Source: Elephas maximus indicus
Taxonomy: Eukaryota > Chordata > Mammalia > Proboscidea > Elephantidae
NCBI RefSeq assembly: GCF_024166365.1
Contig: NC_064820.1
Location: forward strand, 84,954,001-85,018,000
Reading direction: 5' to 3'
DNA length: 64,000 nucleotides
Shown piece by piece: positions 12,530 through 22,988 of this stretch. The translations under genes and the position numbers were made by a program. The notes beneath the pieces are model-generated. The model ran no database searches and was not told the DNA's origin. It saw only the letters and a program-made list of their open reading frames with translations. The stretch's first letter is position 1. The number at the start of each line of letters is the position of its first letter.

Positions 12530-12670
12530 CACTCAAGAGCTACATCTGCTAACCAAAATGTTGGCAGTTTGAATCCACCAGGCGCTCTTTGGAAACTCTA
12601 TGAGGCAGTTCTACTCTGTCCTGTAGGGTCATTATGAGCTGGAATCGACTCGAAGGCAACAAGTTTTTCT
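12530..12670 (+). repeat. AfroSINE, 5'-truncated
   Basis: Lacks the first part of the head. Retains 'gttggcagtttgaatccacc', 'gaggcagttctactctgtcc' and the tail 'ggaatcgactcgaaggcaac'. Confidence 0.82.
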
Positions 12671-13244
12671 TTAAAATACTCTTTAGCTTACAAAAAAAAA
12701 AAAAAAAATTTCACCCAGCTTTTCAAAGCTATCTACAGCCTTGAAGATAGGTGTTACTTTATTAAATATTCTTTAGCCACTTCAGTCTTTATAAAATCAT
12801 TTCTTAGTAGAGTTTTAGCAACAGAACTCAAATTCTTCTATTTTAATACGGTGAAACCTGTGAGAGCCAGAACTTGACAGGACTGCCTTGTTTTTCTGGG
12901 TCTCACAAGTTTCCTGCCTTTGACAGGGTGAAGTCTTATCACTTTTCTATCACTCTCTATTTAGTGGAAAATATTTGAGTTTTCTTTCTATGACAGGTTT
13001 CTGCCTAACATGGGTTCCGGCTTTCACAGGTTTTACTGTAATAAGGTTATGAGCAATCCACCTGTTTTCCCAGTGCTCATTTTTTTTGGATCTTAACTTC
13101 AGGTTTTCACTCCTTTTCCTGATATACTCAAAATGTTTTTAAATTCTATCTATTCTCCCTTCTTCAAAAGCTTTTTGAGTCCCTATTCTATGCCAAGCAC
13201 TGTGCTAGCTACTGGCATACAATGAACAAAAGAGTGTCTCCGTC
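12671..13244. other. Intergenic, mostly unassigned
   Basis: An A-run follows the SINE at 12670. The text at 13165-13220 ('ctatgccaagcactgtgcta') resembles an L2 tail. No gene signal. Confidence 0.4.
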
Positions 13245-13405
13245 CTCTAAAACCATAGAGGTCGAGTCAATTCTGGCTCATAGCAACCCTATAGAACAGA
13301 GTAGAACTGAACAATACGGTTTCCAAGGAGCACCTGGTAGATTCGAACTGCCAGCCTTTTGGTCAACAGCCATAGCTCTTAACCACTACACCACCAGGGT
13401 TTCTC
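13245..13405 (-). repeat. AfroSINE, main subfamily
   Basis: Antisense copy with 'ggtcgagtcaattctggctc', 'agattcgaactgccagcc' and the head 'aaccactacaccaccagggt'. Confidence 0.85.
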
Positions 13406-13449
13406 TCCATCTTCTAGGAGCTCTTAATCCAGGAAATAACGTAAAGCTA

Positions 13450-13575
13450 AGGAAAAAATAGTTATTGAGCACCTGCAATGCCTGTTATCCCATTCAAACC
13501 CCATGGAAACCCATTGTACAGCTGAGAAAATGAAGGTTCAGAAAGGTTAAGTAATTTGCCTTTTATACAGAGTAT
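13450..13575 (-). repeat. MIR/L2-like fragment
   Basis: Contains 'cagctgagaaaatgaaggtt' and 'cagaaaggttaagtaatttg', the inverted core of MIR-type repeats. Confidence 0.55.
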
Positions 13576-13621
13576 GAATAGATAACTTACAAAAGAAATA
13601 CAAACGGACGATAGACATATT

Positions 13622-13766
13622 GGTGAGTCCCTGGGTGGAGCAAACAGTTAAGCCCTCGACTACTAACTGAAAGGTTGATGGTTCGAACTCACCTGGAGGC
13701 ACTTCTGAAGACAGGCCTGGTGATCTGCTTCTGAAAGTTCACAGCCTGGACAACTATATGGAGTAG
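13622..13766 (+). repeat. AfroSINE second subfamily, left part of a split copy
   Basis: Head 'gagtccctgggtggagcaaa', B-box-like 'ggttcgaactcacc' and body 'aagacaggcctggtgatctg'. The copy is interrupted after 'ggagtag' by the LTR at 13767-14271 and resumes at 14272. Confidence 0.82.
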
Positions 13767-14271
13767 TGTTATGGATTGAATTGTGTTCCCCCAAAATGTG
13801 TGTCAACTTGGCTAGGCCATGATTCCCAATATTGTGTGGTTTTCCTCCATTTTGTGATCCGATAATCCTATGTGTTGTAGCTCCTGACCTCTATGATGTT
13901 AATGAGGCAGGATTAGAGGCAGTTGCATTAATGAGGCAAGACGCAATCTACAGTATTAGGTTGCATCTTGAGTCAATCCCTTTCGAAATATAAAAGAAAG
14001 AAGCAAGCAGGTAGGAAAGGGACCTCAATACCACCAAGCAATAAGAGCCAGGAGTGGAGCACATCCTTTGGGAATGAGAAGGTCCTAAACTAGGGGAAGA
14101 TTGATAACAAGGACCTTCCCCCAGAACCGACAGAAAAAGAAAGCCGTCCCCGGGAGCTGGCACCCTGAATTTGGACTTCTATCTTCCTAAACTGTGAAAG
14201 AATAAATTTCTGTTTGTTAAAGCCATCCACTTGGGGTATTTCTGTTATAGCAGCACTAGATAGCAAAGACA
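13767..14271 (+). mobile_element. Solo LTR inserted in an AfroSINE
   Basis: TG...CA ends ('tgttatggattgaattgtg' to 'gatagcaaagaca'), 505 bp by these limits. The flanks AGTAG and ATTAG look like a 5-bp duplication with one substitution. Same family as 11953-12457, including 'gtgaaagaataaatttctgt'. Because it splits a SINE, it is younger than that SINE. Confidence 0.83.
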
Positions 14272-14340
14272 ATTAGTTCTACTCTGCACACATGGGGCTG
14301 CCTTGAATCAGAATCGACACGGTGGCAACTAACAAGTTGT
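14272..14340 (+). repeat. AfroSINE, right part of the split copy
   Basis: Resumes with 'ttctactctgcacacatggg' and the tail 'gaatcagaatcgacacggtg'. This is the continuation expected for the SINE that starts at 13622. Confidence 0.8.
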
Positions 14341-14451
14341 CAAAAAAAATACGATTTATTTTTATTGTAAATAAATAAAATACTATTTTTTACCTATCAA
14401 GTTGACAAAGAGAAAACTAATACTCAAAGCTGGTAAGGATGGCATAATAAA

Positions 14452-14900
14452 GGACTCATATGCATGTGAAAGCTGGACAATGAATAAGGAGGACCAAAGA
14501 AGAATTGATGCCTTTGAACTATGATGTTGGCAAAGAATATTGAATATACCATGGACTGCCAGAAGAATGAACAAATCTGTCTTGGGAGAAGTACAGCCGG
14601 GATGCTCCTTAGAAGCGAGGATGGCAAGACTTTGTCTCACGCATACTTTAGACGTGTTATCAGTAGGGACCAGTCCCTGGAGAAGGACATCATACTTGAT
14701 AAGGTAGAGGGTCAGTGAAAAAGAGGAAGACCCTCAAGGAGATGGATATTGACACAGTGGCATCAACAATGGGCTAAAACATAGCAATGATGCTGAGGAT
14801 AGCGTAGGACTGGGCAGTATTTTGTTGTGTTGTACATAGGGTTGCTATGAGCCGAACTGATTTGACGGCACCTAACAATAACAACAACAGCAACAGAGGA
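14452..14900 (+). repeat. RTE (BovB-like) LINE 3' end
   Basis: Contains the C-terminal coding region and 3' end of an RTE element: 'catgtgaaagctggacaatg', 'gagaaggacatcatacttg', 'aaaaagaggaagaccctcaa', ending 'gacggcacctaacaataa' plus (aac)n. The frame is broken. The last 50 bp resemble the AfroSINE tail. Confidence 0.85.
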
Positions 14901-15525
14901 AGTGTCTGGCTTAAAAGGAAATTAAAGCAAATTTAGATGGGCTCATCCAATCTCTGTAGTTTTGGAGCCTTGCAAATTGCGTTCATGCCAAGGTTGATGT
15001 CCATCTCTCAGTCTAGTGCTGCTACATGGAGGCCTCAACACACCCATATCACTAAGCCACCACGCTCCTAGTTTGCCTCCATAATCTCTTAGCAAGGAGG
15101 CTATTGTGGGGGTAGTCAGTGCCTATGATTTTCAGGTACTATGTCATTTTTTGGTAATACAAAGAGAAAGTTACAAAGCCTGCCCTCGAGGAGCTCAAAA
15201 TATTAGGGAGGTGTACATAATTTTAATACAATGCCAATGACTTTTCATCCACATAGTTTACAGATAACTTCCCAAAACTCAGAAGACAAAGGGCAGTGCA
15301 GTTTTTAGTTCAGATGTCATTTTTAGTTCAGACCATGCAAGATCCTGAGATCCTGTAGTAGAGGAGCATGAGGCATCAGTGATTCCTTTCATTGACTGGT
15401 TCATTTACAGTTGGGAGAAGATGAATCAAGTTAAAAAGGGATCAAAAACCAATGAAACACTTGAAAAAGGGAATTTAATAATATGGATTTGTACAGGCGA
15501 TAGGACCCCTTAAGCCCCCCTTAAA
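14901..15525. other. Intergenic, nothing recognised
   Basis: No coding or repeat signature that I can name, apart from an A-run at 15523-15534 that belongs to the following antisense SINE. Confidence 0.4.
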
Positions 15526-15735
15526 AAAAAAAAGTTGCCGCTAAGTCAACTTTTAGACTCATGGTGAGCCCATGTGTGTCAGGGTAGAACTGTGTTCCAA
15601 AGGGCTTTCTGTGGCTGCTTTTTCAGAAGTAGGTCACCAAACCTTTCTTCCAAGGTGCCTCCTGGTGGTTTCGAACCTCCAACCTTTCTGTTAGTCCACT
15701 GCATTAACCATTTGTACCACCCAGGGACTCCCTCC
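15526..15735 (-). repeat. AfroSINE, second subfamily
   Basis: Antisense: 'cccatgtgtgtcagggtaga', 'ctttttcagaagtaggtcac', 'ggtttcgaacctccaacc', and head 'accacccagggactcc'. Confidence 0.85.
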
Positions 15736-16379
15736 CCTCCTTTCCCATCCCTCCCCAAAAGAAGAGCAGCAAGGAGGCCATTATGGCTAGAATGGAATCA
15801 AAGAGCAGGAGAGTACAGGAAGATGAGATAGACTAGAGGGTTAGCCAGGGCACATCACAGAGTGGTTCTCAACTGCCCACCCTTAAGTACATTCAGAAAT
15901 GTGTGGCAACACTTTCGGTTGTCACAGTGAAGTCCTACAGGCATTTAGCTTGCCAAGTCCAGGAGGCCCTGCCCATCAAAGAATTATCTACACCTAAAAT
16001 ATCAATACCCATCCAAAAAACCCACTGCCATCGAATACCAATAGTCCCTGATTAAAGGCTTTTAAATAAGGAAGGGTCGCTTAAAGCAGTAAAAATGTCA
16101 GATAGAGATTTTAGGAAAACAGTAAGTCATCTTGGTAATAGAAAGTAAACTCGTTGTAATATGCAGAGATTGAACCTACAAAGGCTATCGAGGAATTACT
16201 CTAGATATGCTGTAACCAGGGATATGGGCATGAAGATGAACCGGATGCAGAAAGAAAAGGGATTTGGGAGTTAGAGAGCCTTAATATAATATGCCGGGTC
16301 GGTTGTTTTGAGCAAGTTACTTGACTCTTAGTCTGAATTGCAGTTTTCTGTCATGTGGTAGAGTAACAAGATCTGGGTG
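15736..16379. other. Intergenic, nothing recognised
   Basis: Unassigned. A small antisense SINE tail scrap may be present at about 16015-16045 ('cccactgccatcgaatacc'). Confidence 0.35.
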
Positions 16380-16800
16380 CATGAATATTTTTATGTGTTA
16401 TCTTTTAAATTACTACAATTTAGAAGATACTAATAGAAAGACCTCTATGCCAGCTCTTAGGAATAACCTCTGTTAACATATTAGTATCTATTCTTCCAGT
16501 ATTATTTTCTACACACCCACTCACACACACACACAATCCTGTATACCCTGTGATCCCACAGCATATACTATTCTGTAATATTCATTTTCACGTAATGTTC
16601 AGGACATTTTTGTATGTCATTATACATTTTACATGACTTTTAATGGCTATTGCAATTTCATTGTATGGATGTAGCATTATTTATTTATTCCACTCCCTTT
16701 TGATGGACATTAAAGTTAGTTCCTCTTTTAGTGGTCCTTGTTGTATATTATTGTTTCTCAGGAAGATTGCACAACTTTGTACTCCCTGTAGTCCCACGTG
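16380..16800 (-). repeat. Probable old LINE-1 3'-end fragment
   Basis: The text 'caatttcattgtatggatgt' and 'cccttttgatggacattaaa' resembles inverted old L1 3' ends, compare 46740-46830. It contains a short (ac)n run at about 16508-16535. Family assignment is tentative. Confidence 0.4.
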
Positions 16801-17929
16801 TTGTTGACACTTCCTTAGTGCTGTAAATTTTATGAACTATTATGTGTATATAGTCCTTACCTGCTCCCTTCTCTTTGGTTCTTTTTCCGCTTAATTTCTG
16901 TATCTTCTATATCCCTCCAGCTTTCTAAAAACCATTTTAGCAGTAGTCACCCTGTGAATTGGATGTTATATGTGATACAAATGTATCTCATGTTCATTAG
17001 GTGGAGAAGTATTTCCTCTCTTGTAGGGAAAATTGGGACAGCACATACCAGAATAGCCACAATCTGATGGTCTTCAAATGAGTCAGTTTGCGTCTTACAT
17101 TTAAAATAAAACTAAAAATCTGTTTTAATGTGGTATTTGGAGAGTGTCATGCTTTTTCCATAGCAAAAGACTGAACTTTTTAAAAAAAAATGTGAATTCT
17201 TGAGAGGACCACCTTCCTCAAACTGTGATCTAAGAAACAAATCCTTAATTGTATTTGTAATTTTTAAAACTGTCCCCTATTATTTTCACTTTCTTAATCA
17301 AAAAGCAGGATAAATATAATAGCTCCTCTCCCACTTGGAGAAGCACAATTTTTGGAGTCCCAAGTTGGCTGTATTAGAAATTAGAAATGTCTTTGGTGAT
17401 GCACAGCTGTCTTCATTTCTTAATCACAGATGTCTAAAGCATTCCAGGGGCTGACTCATATACCTGGAGAAATGGCCTATAGTTTCTCATTCTTTCTACT
17501 GAAGCACTTCAGTTTTCTCCTTTATTCTACTACTAGGCACTTAATTATAAGATGGTCTTAAGACAAATCCTTACATTTCTCCGCCACCGTTTCCTTCTTG
17601 TTCTTTTATACACTTATCTCAAACATATGTGCAGCACTTGCTGATCTTCCTGGCTCCCTTTCCTCTCAATCTTTTGCCTATGGAGATCCACCTAGGAGTC
17701 TTCCTACCGATAGCTGTTTATTTGTGGCAAAGAAAAAACAGTAGTGTTTGTGTTGTGGGTTGCCATCCATTAAAGGACATCATACTCAATAGTCACCCAA
17801 GAGTTTTAAAGCACCCACAACAGTCTCAGGCTCAAGTCAAGCAACTTGGCTTCTAGAATAACAATTAAGAACCACAACCTGCAAATTCTTCTTTGAATGT
17901 TTCTCAGCTTTTGATTTTGACTCTACCCA
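16801..17929. other. Intergenic, nothing recognised
   Basis: AT-rich and without a recognisable repeat or coding signal. The open frame at 17629-17856 has no familiar features. Confidence 0.4.
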
Positions 17930-18325
17930 TCTAGGTCCATGGGTGGCACAAACAACTTGCACTGGACTGCTAACCTGTGGAAACCCTGGTGGTGTAGTGG
18001 ATAAGAGGTACGGCTGCTAAAGGTCGGTAGTTTGAATCCACCAGGCGCTCCTTGGAAACACTATAGGGCAGTTCTACTCTGTCCCATACAATCATCCTAG
18101 GTCGCAATTGACTTAATGGCAATGGGTTTGGGTTGCTTTTTTTACTAACCTACAGGTTGGTCGTTTGAACCCACAAAGCAGCACCTCTGAAGAAAGGCCT
18201 GGCAATCCACCTCAGTAAAGATTACAGCCAAGAAAACTCTATGGAGCAGTTCTATTCTGTAACACATGGGGTCACCATGAATCAGAACTGACTCGAAGAT
18301 GATGGGGTTTTGTTGGTTTTGAGAT
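17930..18325 (+). repeat. AfroSINE second subfamily, split by another SINE
   Basis: Left part 'ggtccatgggtggcacaaac' to 'gactgctaacct'. Right part from about 18146 'actaacctacaggttggtcg' to 'gaactgactcgaagatgatg'. The repeated 'ctaacct' on either side of 17981-18145 is the target duplication of the inserted main-subfamily copy. Confidence 0.82.
17981..18145 (+). repeat. AfroSINE main subfamily, nested
   Basis: Complete head 'ccctggtggtgtagtggata', body 'agggcagttctactctgtcc', tail 'cgcaattgacttaatggcaa' and T-rich end. It sits inside an older second-subfamily SINE. Confidence 0.85.
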
Positions 18326-18339
18326 AGATTGGGTTAACT

Positions 18340-18950
18340 GTGCTGGCAGAATAAAAGAGCTGTTAAAAGATTACCATCTAGAAGCTGGGTAAACAGGAAC
18401 CACGCCCTGTCAACATAAGGTTGAAACAACCCTTGAATTACTATCTCCTTCTTAGTGTTTTTCTAGTCCCTTCCCCCTTTACAGACTCCTTCATATGCAG
18501 AACAAAGTATGATCACTGTTTAACCTTCCTCACACCTCCGAAGATGGCAATGTAGTGCCAAAGATCAGTGTGCTTGCGCTAAATCCCATAAGTGATGCCA
18601 AGGACTGCTGAGAGGACTCCATCTTGAATATCAGCAAGTTCCATCTTGGATTCCAGATGTGTGCACAACCTAATTAACATGCACAGCCATTCTGAGAAGT
18701 ACCCACCCCTTGAAAGAAGCCCACTAAATATTCATTACTCTGTTGTCTCCACCGAACCCATATAGGCCTTAGCCTTGCTTCCCTTTTCGAGTCTGCCTTT
18801 TGGAGAGGCTTAGTCCCCCGCTGACTCCTTTTGCTTGACTCAAGCAAAATAAAGCTTGCTGAAGATATGGTTTGTCTTTCACATGTATTCTTACTCAGGA
18901 AAGGACAAGGACCCTTTGTGTCAGATTGGTGACTGGTAACAATTTGTCTC
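18340..18950 (+). mobile_element. Probable ERV1-type solo LTR
   Basis: Looks like an LTR: 'agatggcaatgtagtgccaa', repeated 'ccatcttg' phrases, a TATA-like 'cccatataggccttagcc', a polyadenylation signal in 'caaaataaagcttgctg' near 18847, and an end 'ttggtgactggtaaca'. I could not fix a target duplication, so the limits are approximate. No internal region is present. Confidence 0.55.
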
Positions 18951-19539
18951 TCCTCAAAAGAATTCCATTATTCCATAATCCCATTTCTTTTCTTACTGTT
19001 GAAGAAACCAAGTGATCATTGCTAACCACCTCAGTCCACCCAAGGACCCTTTATCTGGAACCAAAAGCTCATCTGTAATTAAGATTTGTGTTCTTTGGAG
19101 ATAAAAGTATCAACAAAGATGTAGCTGGCTTCTCGTATAAGAGATATACATACATACCTGAACAGTTCTACTCAGAAACGTCTATGCATTTTGCTATATG
19201 TAAATTAACCTCAATTAAAAAGAAAAAAAAAAAAAAAGGCACCCATCACCTCAGGCATTAGGTGACTCACAGCTATAAATAACAGGACTCTATACACCTG
19301 TATCCCTATGCCATAAACAAGGCAGCAAAAAACATGAATATCTTCTATCCTAGTTAATGTTACATTATTTTTCTCAGTCTATGATTTTCATTCAATTAAA
19401 CAGAACATCACTGGACTATCTAGCTGGACCCAAGGGAAAATTCAAAAGAAATGTATAGAGCCTAAAGGAAGTAAAACATATTGCCCTAAAAAGTTCTGTG
19501 AGCTGAGATCATACATGTTAGTGGCCTAGAGAAACTAAA
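18951..19539. other. Intergenic, nothing recognised
   Basis: An A-run at 19215-19240 follows 'tatatgtaaattaacctcaa', which resembles the extreme end of an old L1. The rest is unassigned. Confidence 0.35.
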
Positions 19540-19670
19540 AACTAGTTTCCATCTAGTCATAGTGACCCTATGCAGGTCAGAATAGAACTGTGCTCCATTG
19601 GGTTTTCAGTGGCTAGTTTTTTCAGAAGTAGATGGCCAGGTCTTTCTTCTAAGTGGCCAAGAGAGCAGGC
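19540..19670 (-). repeat. AfroSINE second subfamily, fragment
   Basis: Antisense: 'ccatctagtcatagtgaccc', 'gtgctccattgggttttcag', 'tttttcagaagtagatggcc'. The head is missing. Confidence 0.75.
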
Positions 19671-19877
19671 CTCTAAACTCTTATCATATGCTCCCTTAGC
19701 ACACAAGTGGTATCAATGCGTAACAGAAAGAATGGACGTAAAAAGAACCCTCTATCTAGCTCAGTCCCAGTGCTGAATAACTATTTCCAACCACCAAAAA
19801 AATTCTTGCCAATGAAAGCATTCACTTCAGGAATACATAATATTAAATAATCAATAAACATTCAGGCAATTTGAGAT

Positions 19878-19883
19878 TTTATT
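19878..19883 (-). terminator. Candidate distal polyadenylation signal of MTX3
   Basis: A canonical AATAAA hexamer read on the minus strand. It is the last such motif before the repeat-rich intergenic sequence. Choice among several candidate signals is inference. Confidence 0.35.
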
Positions 19884-20654
19884 GAGAAAATAGCTATTTT
19901 GACATTACATTCAGTTTCTCATTTATCAGAGTAAGTTCTTTACAACATTAATCATCATTATCACTTCTGGTTACTTATACGTAGTCTCTGAGTAAAATAT
20001 ATTTACATGAGGCATAGCTACAATGTTGAAATTATGGCCAACATTAAGATTGCTTACCTTATAATAAAACTATAGTATTCATACACTAGAATAGCTGTTA
20101 AAACTTTTTTACCGTTTGAAAATAGGCTTGGTGAAACAAAAGCAATGTGCATAAACGTATTATTTCTTGTCTTCTTCCCCGTCAATCTTCTAAAAAGTTA
20201 AAGGTACATTACAAACACCTCAAATTTCCACGTCAGAATGAATACAAAAATTTAAAGACATTGTTTCCTATTTTGTGAAATAAAAAATAGAGCCAAAACA
20301 GAAAAAAAAATTAATATTTATGCATTAAATTTAACAACCTGATACGCCCCTCCTTCTTCAAGAGATAAAGCCGCCAGGATTTCAGAAGTAGCTAATGGTC
20401 CCAAAAAAGAATGGCAAATACATCCTTCTCAACAGTGCATGACTCCCTGACACCTAATGCAAACCCTGGCAAGTCATTTTTCTTGATTTCCAAGGATCTG
20501 GGATATGTAAACTAAATGATTAAAAGGCTTTTTCTGAATTTGCAGGGAGAAAACGGAAAGAACAAAGATCCAACTGCTTTTCCTGTGGCTAGATGCTCAC
20601 CGTTACACCACAACTCAAACCTCAAGACAACTTTCTATCAAACACAGATACTGT

Positions 20655-20818
20655 GTTCCACTGACCCGATTCCAGCTCATAGTGAAAACCACCCCGCAGG
20701 GCTTCCTAGGATGTAAAGATCACCAGGTCTTTCTCCTGAGGAGCCACTGGTAGGTACGAACCACCAACCTTTCAGTTAGCAGCCAAGCACTTAACCACTG
20801 CTCAACCAAGGCTCCTTT
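20655..20818 (-). repeat. AfroSINE, diverged
   Basis: Antisense: 'gacccgattccagctcatag', 'gtaggtacgaaccaccaacc', head 'ccactgctcaaccaaggctc'. The middle is shortened. Confidence 0.82.
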
Positions 20819-21934
20819 CATAAAGTTCCAAATACACAAGTATACATATTGTAGAAAACAAGCAAAAACATCCTTATGCCTGATCAGTGATCTGGTTTTA
20901 TACTTTGAAATGAAATCAAACATACTTAGCCTCCTCAAATTTGGAGATCTAGTGAGGCTTAAATTCTTTAGGATATAGATACCACCAAGAATTTAAGAAA
21001 ACTATGAACACTTTCCCTAGAAAATGCACACAAGCACATACACACGATCCTTTTTAGGCCACGTCTTCAAGAATAGGATAAAAAAAAAATATTAAATTTC
21101 CTTTGCTTTGTCACTGACGCAACTGTTAACTTTATGTGACATTATATATGTATCCATCTGGCCAACAGAACAATTTTTGTACCCTTTTTAATTGCTGGAA
21201 TATATGCACACACACACATACACACATATATAGCGTAACTGGCCTGTATGTGACTTTAGTGCTATAAACACTGCCTTTTGGTTCTTTTAAAGCACATCCA
21301 GAAAATCTTGGAAAACTGTTCTGGAATTCCAAGTTGGTTTCATATCTGTCTCATGGATGCCTGAGAACTGGTTAGTCCTCTGAAACTACTAGTTCAGATA
21401 CCTGCACAGCTGTTCCAGGCCGACAGGGGCTCTAGTTAGAGGGGCTGGACTGAGCAGGGGCTCCACATGCACCTAAATAACACAATCTATCTACACCCAC
21501 AGCCACCCCTCTCTCAGGTTCAGGGCCCAAGAGAGTCCTAACATGTCTCTATTTTATCACCATTCACTAGAAGGACATCAGAACAGGAAGCTTTTGCGAA
21601 GAGAGAAGAGCGCAAACAAAAACACAATATGGCAGCATTTCCCTAAGTGTACTTCTCTGAACACAAATCCCACAAGATACCTACTTTAAAAAAGAGATCA
21701 GCATCAAAATAAATTAGGGAAATGGTATATAAAATAGAGAACCTGTTTAGAGGTTTAAACTACATATTAGCATATCAAAGGCTCAGAGAAGCCTACAGTA
21801 AAGTACCTTTGTCTAGCCCAAGCATTTCCCAAACTTCCTTGGTCCCAGGACCCCCTATTCACATCAGAACAATTTTTCTGCCAAAACACCCACCTTTAGG
21901 AACTACTTCTCTAAGGAACTAAAAAACGGTTTTT

Positions 21935-21946
21935 AAAAATCTTTCA
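21935..21946. repeat. Left target site duplication of the L1
   Basis: AAAAATCTTTCA, identical to 28396-28407. It is preceded by TTTT, so the junction TTTT/AAAAA fits the L1 endonuclease preference. Confidence 0.88.
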
Positions 21947-22048
21947 GGGGAGGCGGAGCCAAGATGGCGGACTAGGCAGACGCTACCTCGGATCCCTCTT
22001 ACAACAAAGACACGGAAAAACAAGTGAATCGATCACATACATAACAAT

Positions 22049-22801
22049 CTACGAACCCTGAACAACAAACACAGATTTAGAGACGGAGAACGAACTAATA
22101 CGGGGAAGCAGCGATTGTTTCCAGAGCCTGGAGCCAGCGTACCAGTCAGGTACAGCACAAGCACAGAGACCTGCTCCACCCCCCTGAACTAACCCCGGGA
22201 GGGGGACTAGCCGGTTCCACGGGCGGCGTGGGACGCAGCCGTTAGGAGAAGTCCCCGGGAGGCAGTGACTGATCTTGGAGCAGAAAGAGCAGCATCCGAG
22301 CCGGGGAACCGTCCCACAGGGATTTGGACTGCACGCAGGTACGCCATAAACACGGAGAGTTGCTCCACCCCCTGAACTAACCCCGGGAAGGTGACCATCC
22401 GGGTCGCGCGGGCGGCGTGGGACGCAGCCGGTAGGAGAAGTCCCCGGGAGGCAGCGACTGGTATTGGAGCGGGGAGAACAGCGTTCCAGCCGGGACACTC
22501 GGTCGCGGCACAAGCACGGGGAGCTACTCCACCCATCTGAACTAACCCCGGGAGGGGGCCCACCTGGTTCACGGGGGCGGCACGGCCACGCGGCTGGAGG
22601 GACGAGAAGTCCCCGGGAGGCAGCGACTGATTTTGGAGTCGAGAGTGCACCGTCCCAGTAGGGGAGCCTTGACGCTGGGCGTGGGGCTGGAAGCGGAGGA
22701 TCTGACCGTGACTCCAGCGGGCCAGACCCCCCGGGGGCAATCTCCACACAGACAGCACACATAGGCGACGCGCCCGCGGGAATCTCAGATATAATAGTCA
22801 T
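22049..22801 (-). CDS. Long antisense ORF in the L1 5' UTR (hypothetical)
   Basis: An open frame of 250 codons runs on the minus strand from an ATG at 22801 through all tandem units to a stop at 22049. The predicted product is rich in Pro, Gly, Arg, Cys and Ser and contains a repeated CLPGTSP.GCVPRRP-type segment that mirrors the DNA repeats. A second minus frame (22207-22758) is also open. Its position is like the antisense ORF0 of primate L1, but the sequence is not recognisably related. GC-rich repeats easily lack stop codons, so this may be fortuitous. Confidence 0.25.
   Translation of the reverse strand: MTIISEIPAGASPMCAVCVEIAPGGSGPLESRSDPPLPAPRPASRLPYWDGALSTPKSVAASRGLLVPPAAWPCRPREPGGPPPGVSSDGWSSSPCLCRDRVSRLERCSPRSNTSRCLPGTSPTGCVPRRPRDPDGHLPGVSSGGGATLRVYGVPACSPNPCGTVPRLGCCSFCSKISHCLPGTSPNGCVPRRPWNRLVPLPGLVQGGGAGLCACAVPDWYAGSRLWKQSLLPRISSFSVSKSVFVVQGS
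22141..22690 (+). repeat. Three imperfect tandem units in the L1 5' UTR
   Basis: The motif 'gtccccgggaggcag' recurs starting at 22251, 22440 and 22609, and 'ctgaactaacccc(ggga)' recurs near 22184, 22372 and 22537. The spacing is about 189 and 167 bp. Each unit carries a C-rich block, a CpG-rich block and a 'gactg(a/g)t(c/a/t)tt(g)gag' end. This resembles a monomer-type L1 promoter. Confidence 0.8.
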
Positions 22802-22988
22802 TCCAAGCAAGACAAGCAACTCTGGCTATATTCTGAGGTGCTACTCTCCTATCTCTCTGTTCCCTCCCCCACCCTCCCCAGGCGGCTTCATTAACATCTG
22901 AATAGCCTGAGCCAGAGGGAGAACTCTGATAGGGATCTGACTGCAGTTTTTTTTTAGCGGATTTTCTGGAAAAACTAGTTTCCCAGTG

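Larger units (their letters stand above)
21947..22988 (+). promoter_or_regulatory. L1 5' UTR / internal promoter region
   Basis: Starts GGGGAGGCGGAGCC followed by AAGATGGCGG at 21961-21970, a YY1-like motif placed as in the start of primate L1 5' UTRs. The region is GC- and CpG-rich, unlike its surroundings, and contains about three imperfect tandem units. By analogy with other L1s it should act as an internal RNA polymerase II promoter. Confidence 0.75.

Noticed and set aside
16500-16540. Short (ac)n runs here and near 21205-21230 and 31713-31730
   Set aside because: Ordinary short microsatellites, too small to be of separate interest.
22049-22801. Direct tandem units in the L1 5' UTR considered as a CRISPR-like array
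   Set aside because: The units are about 165-190 bp, imperfect, without uniform spacers, and sit in a eukaryotic L1 promoter.
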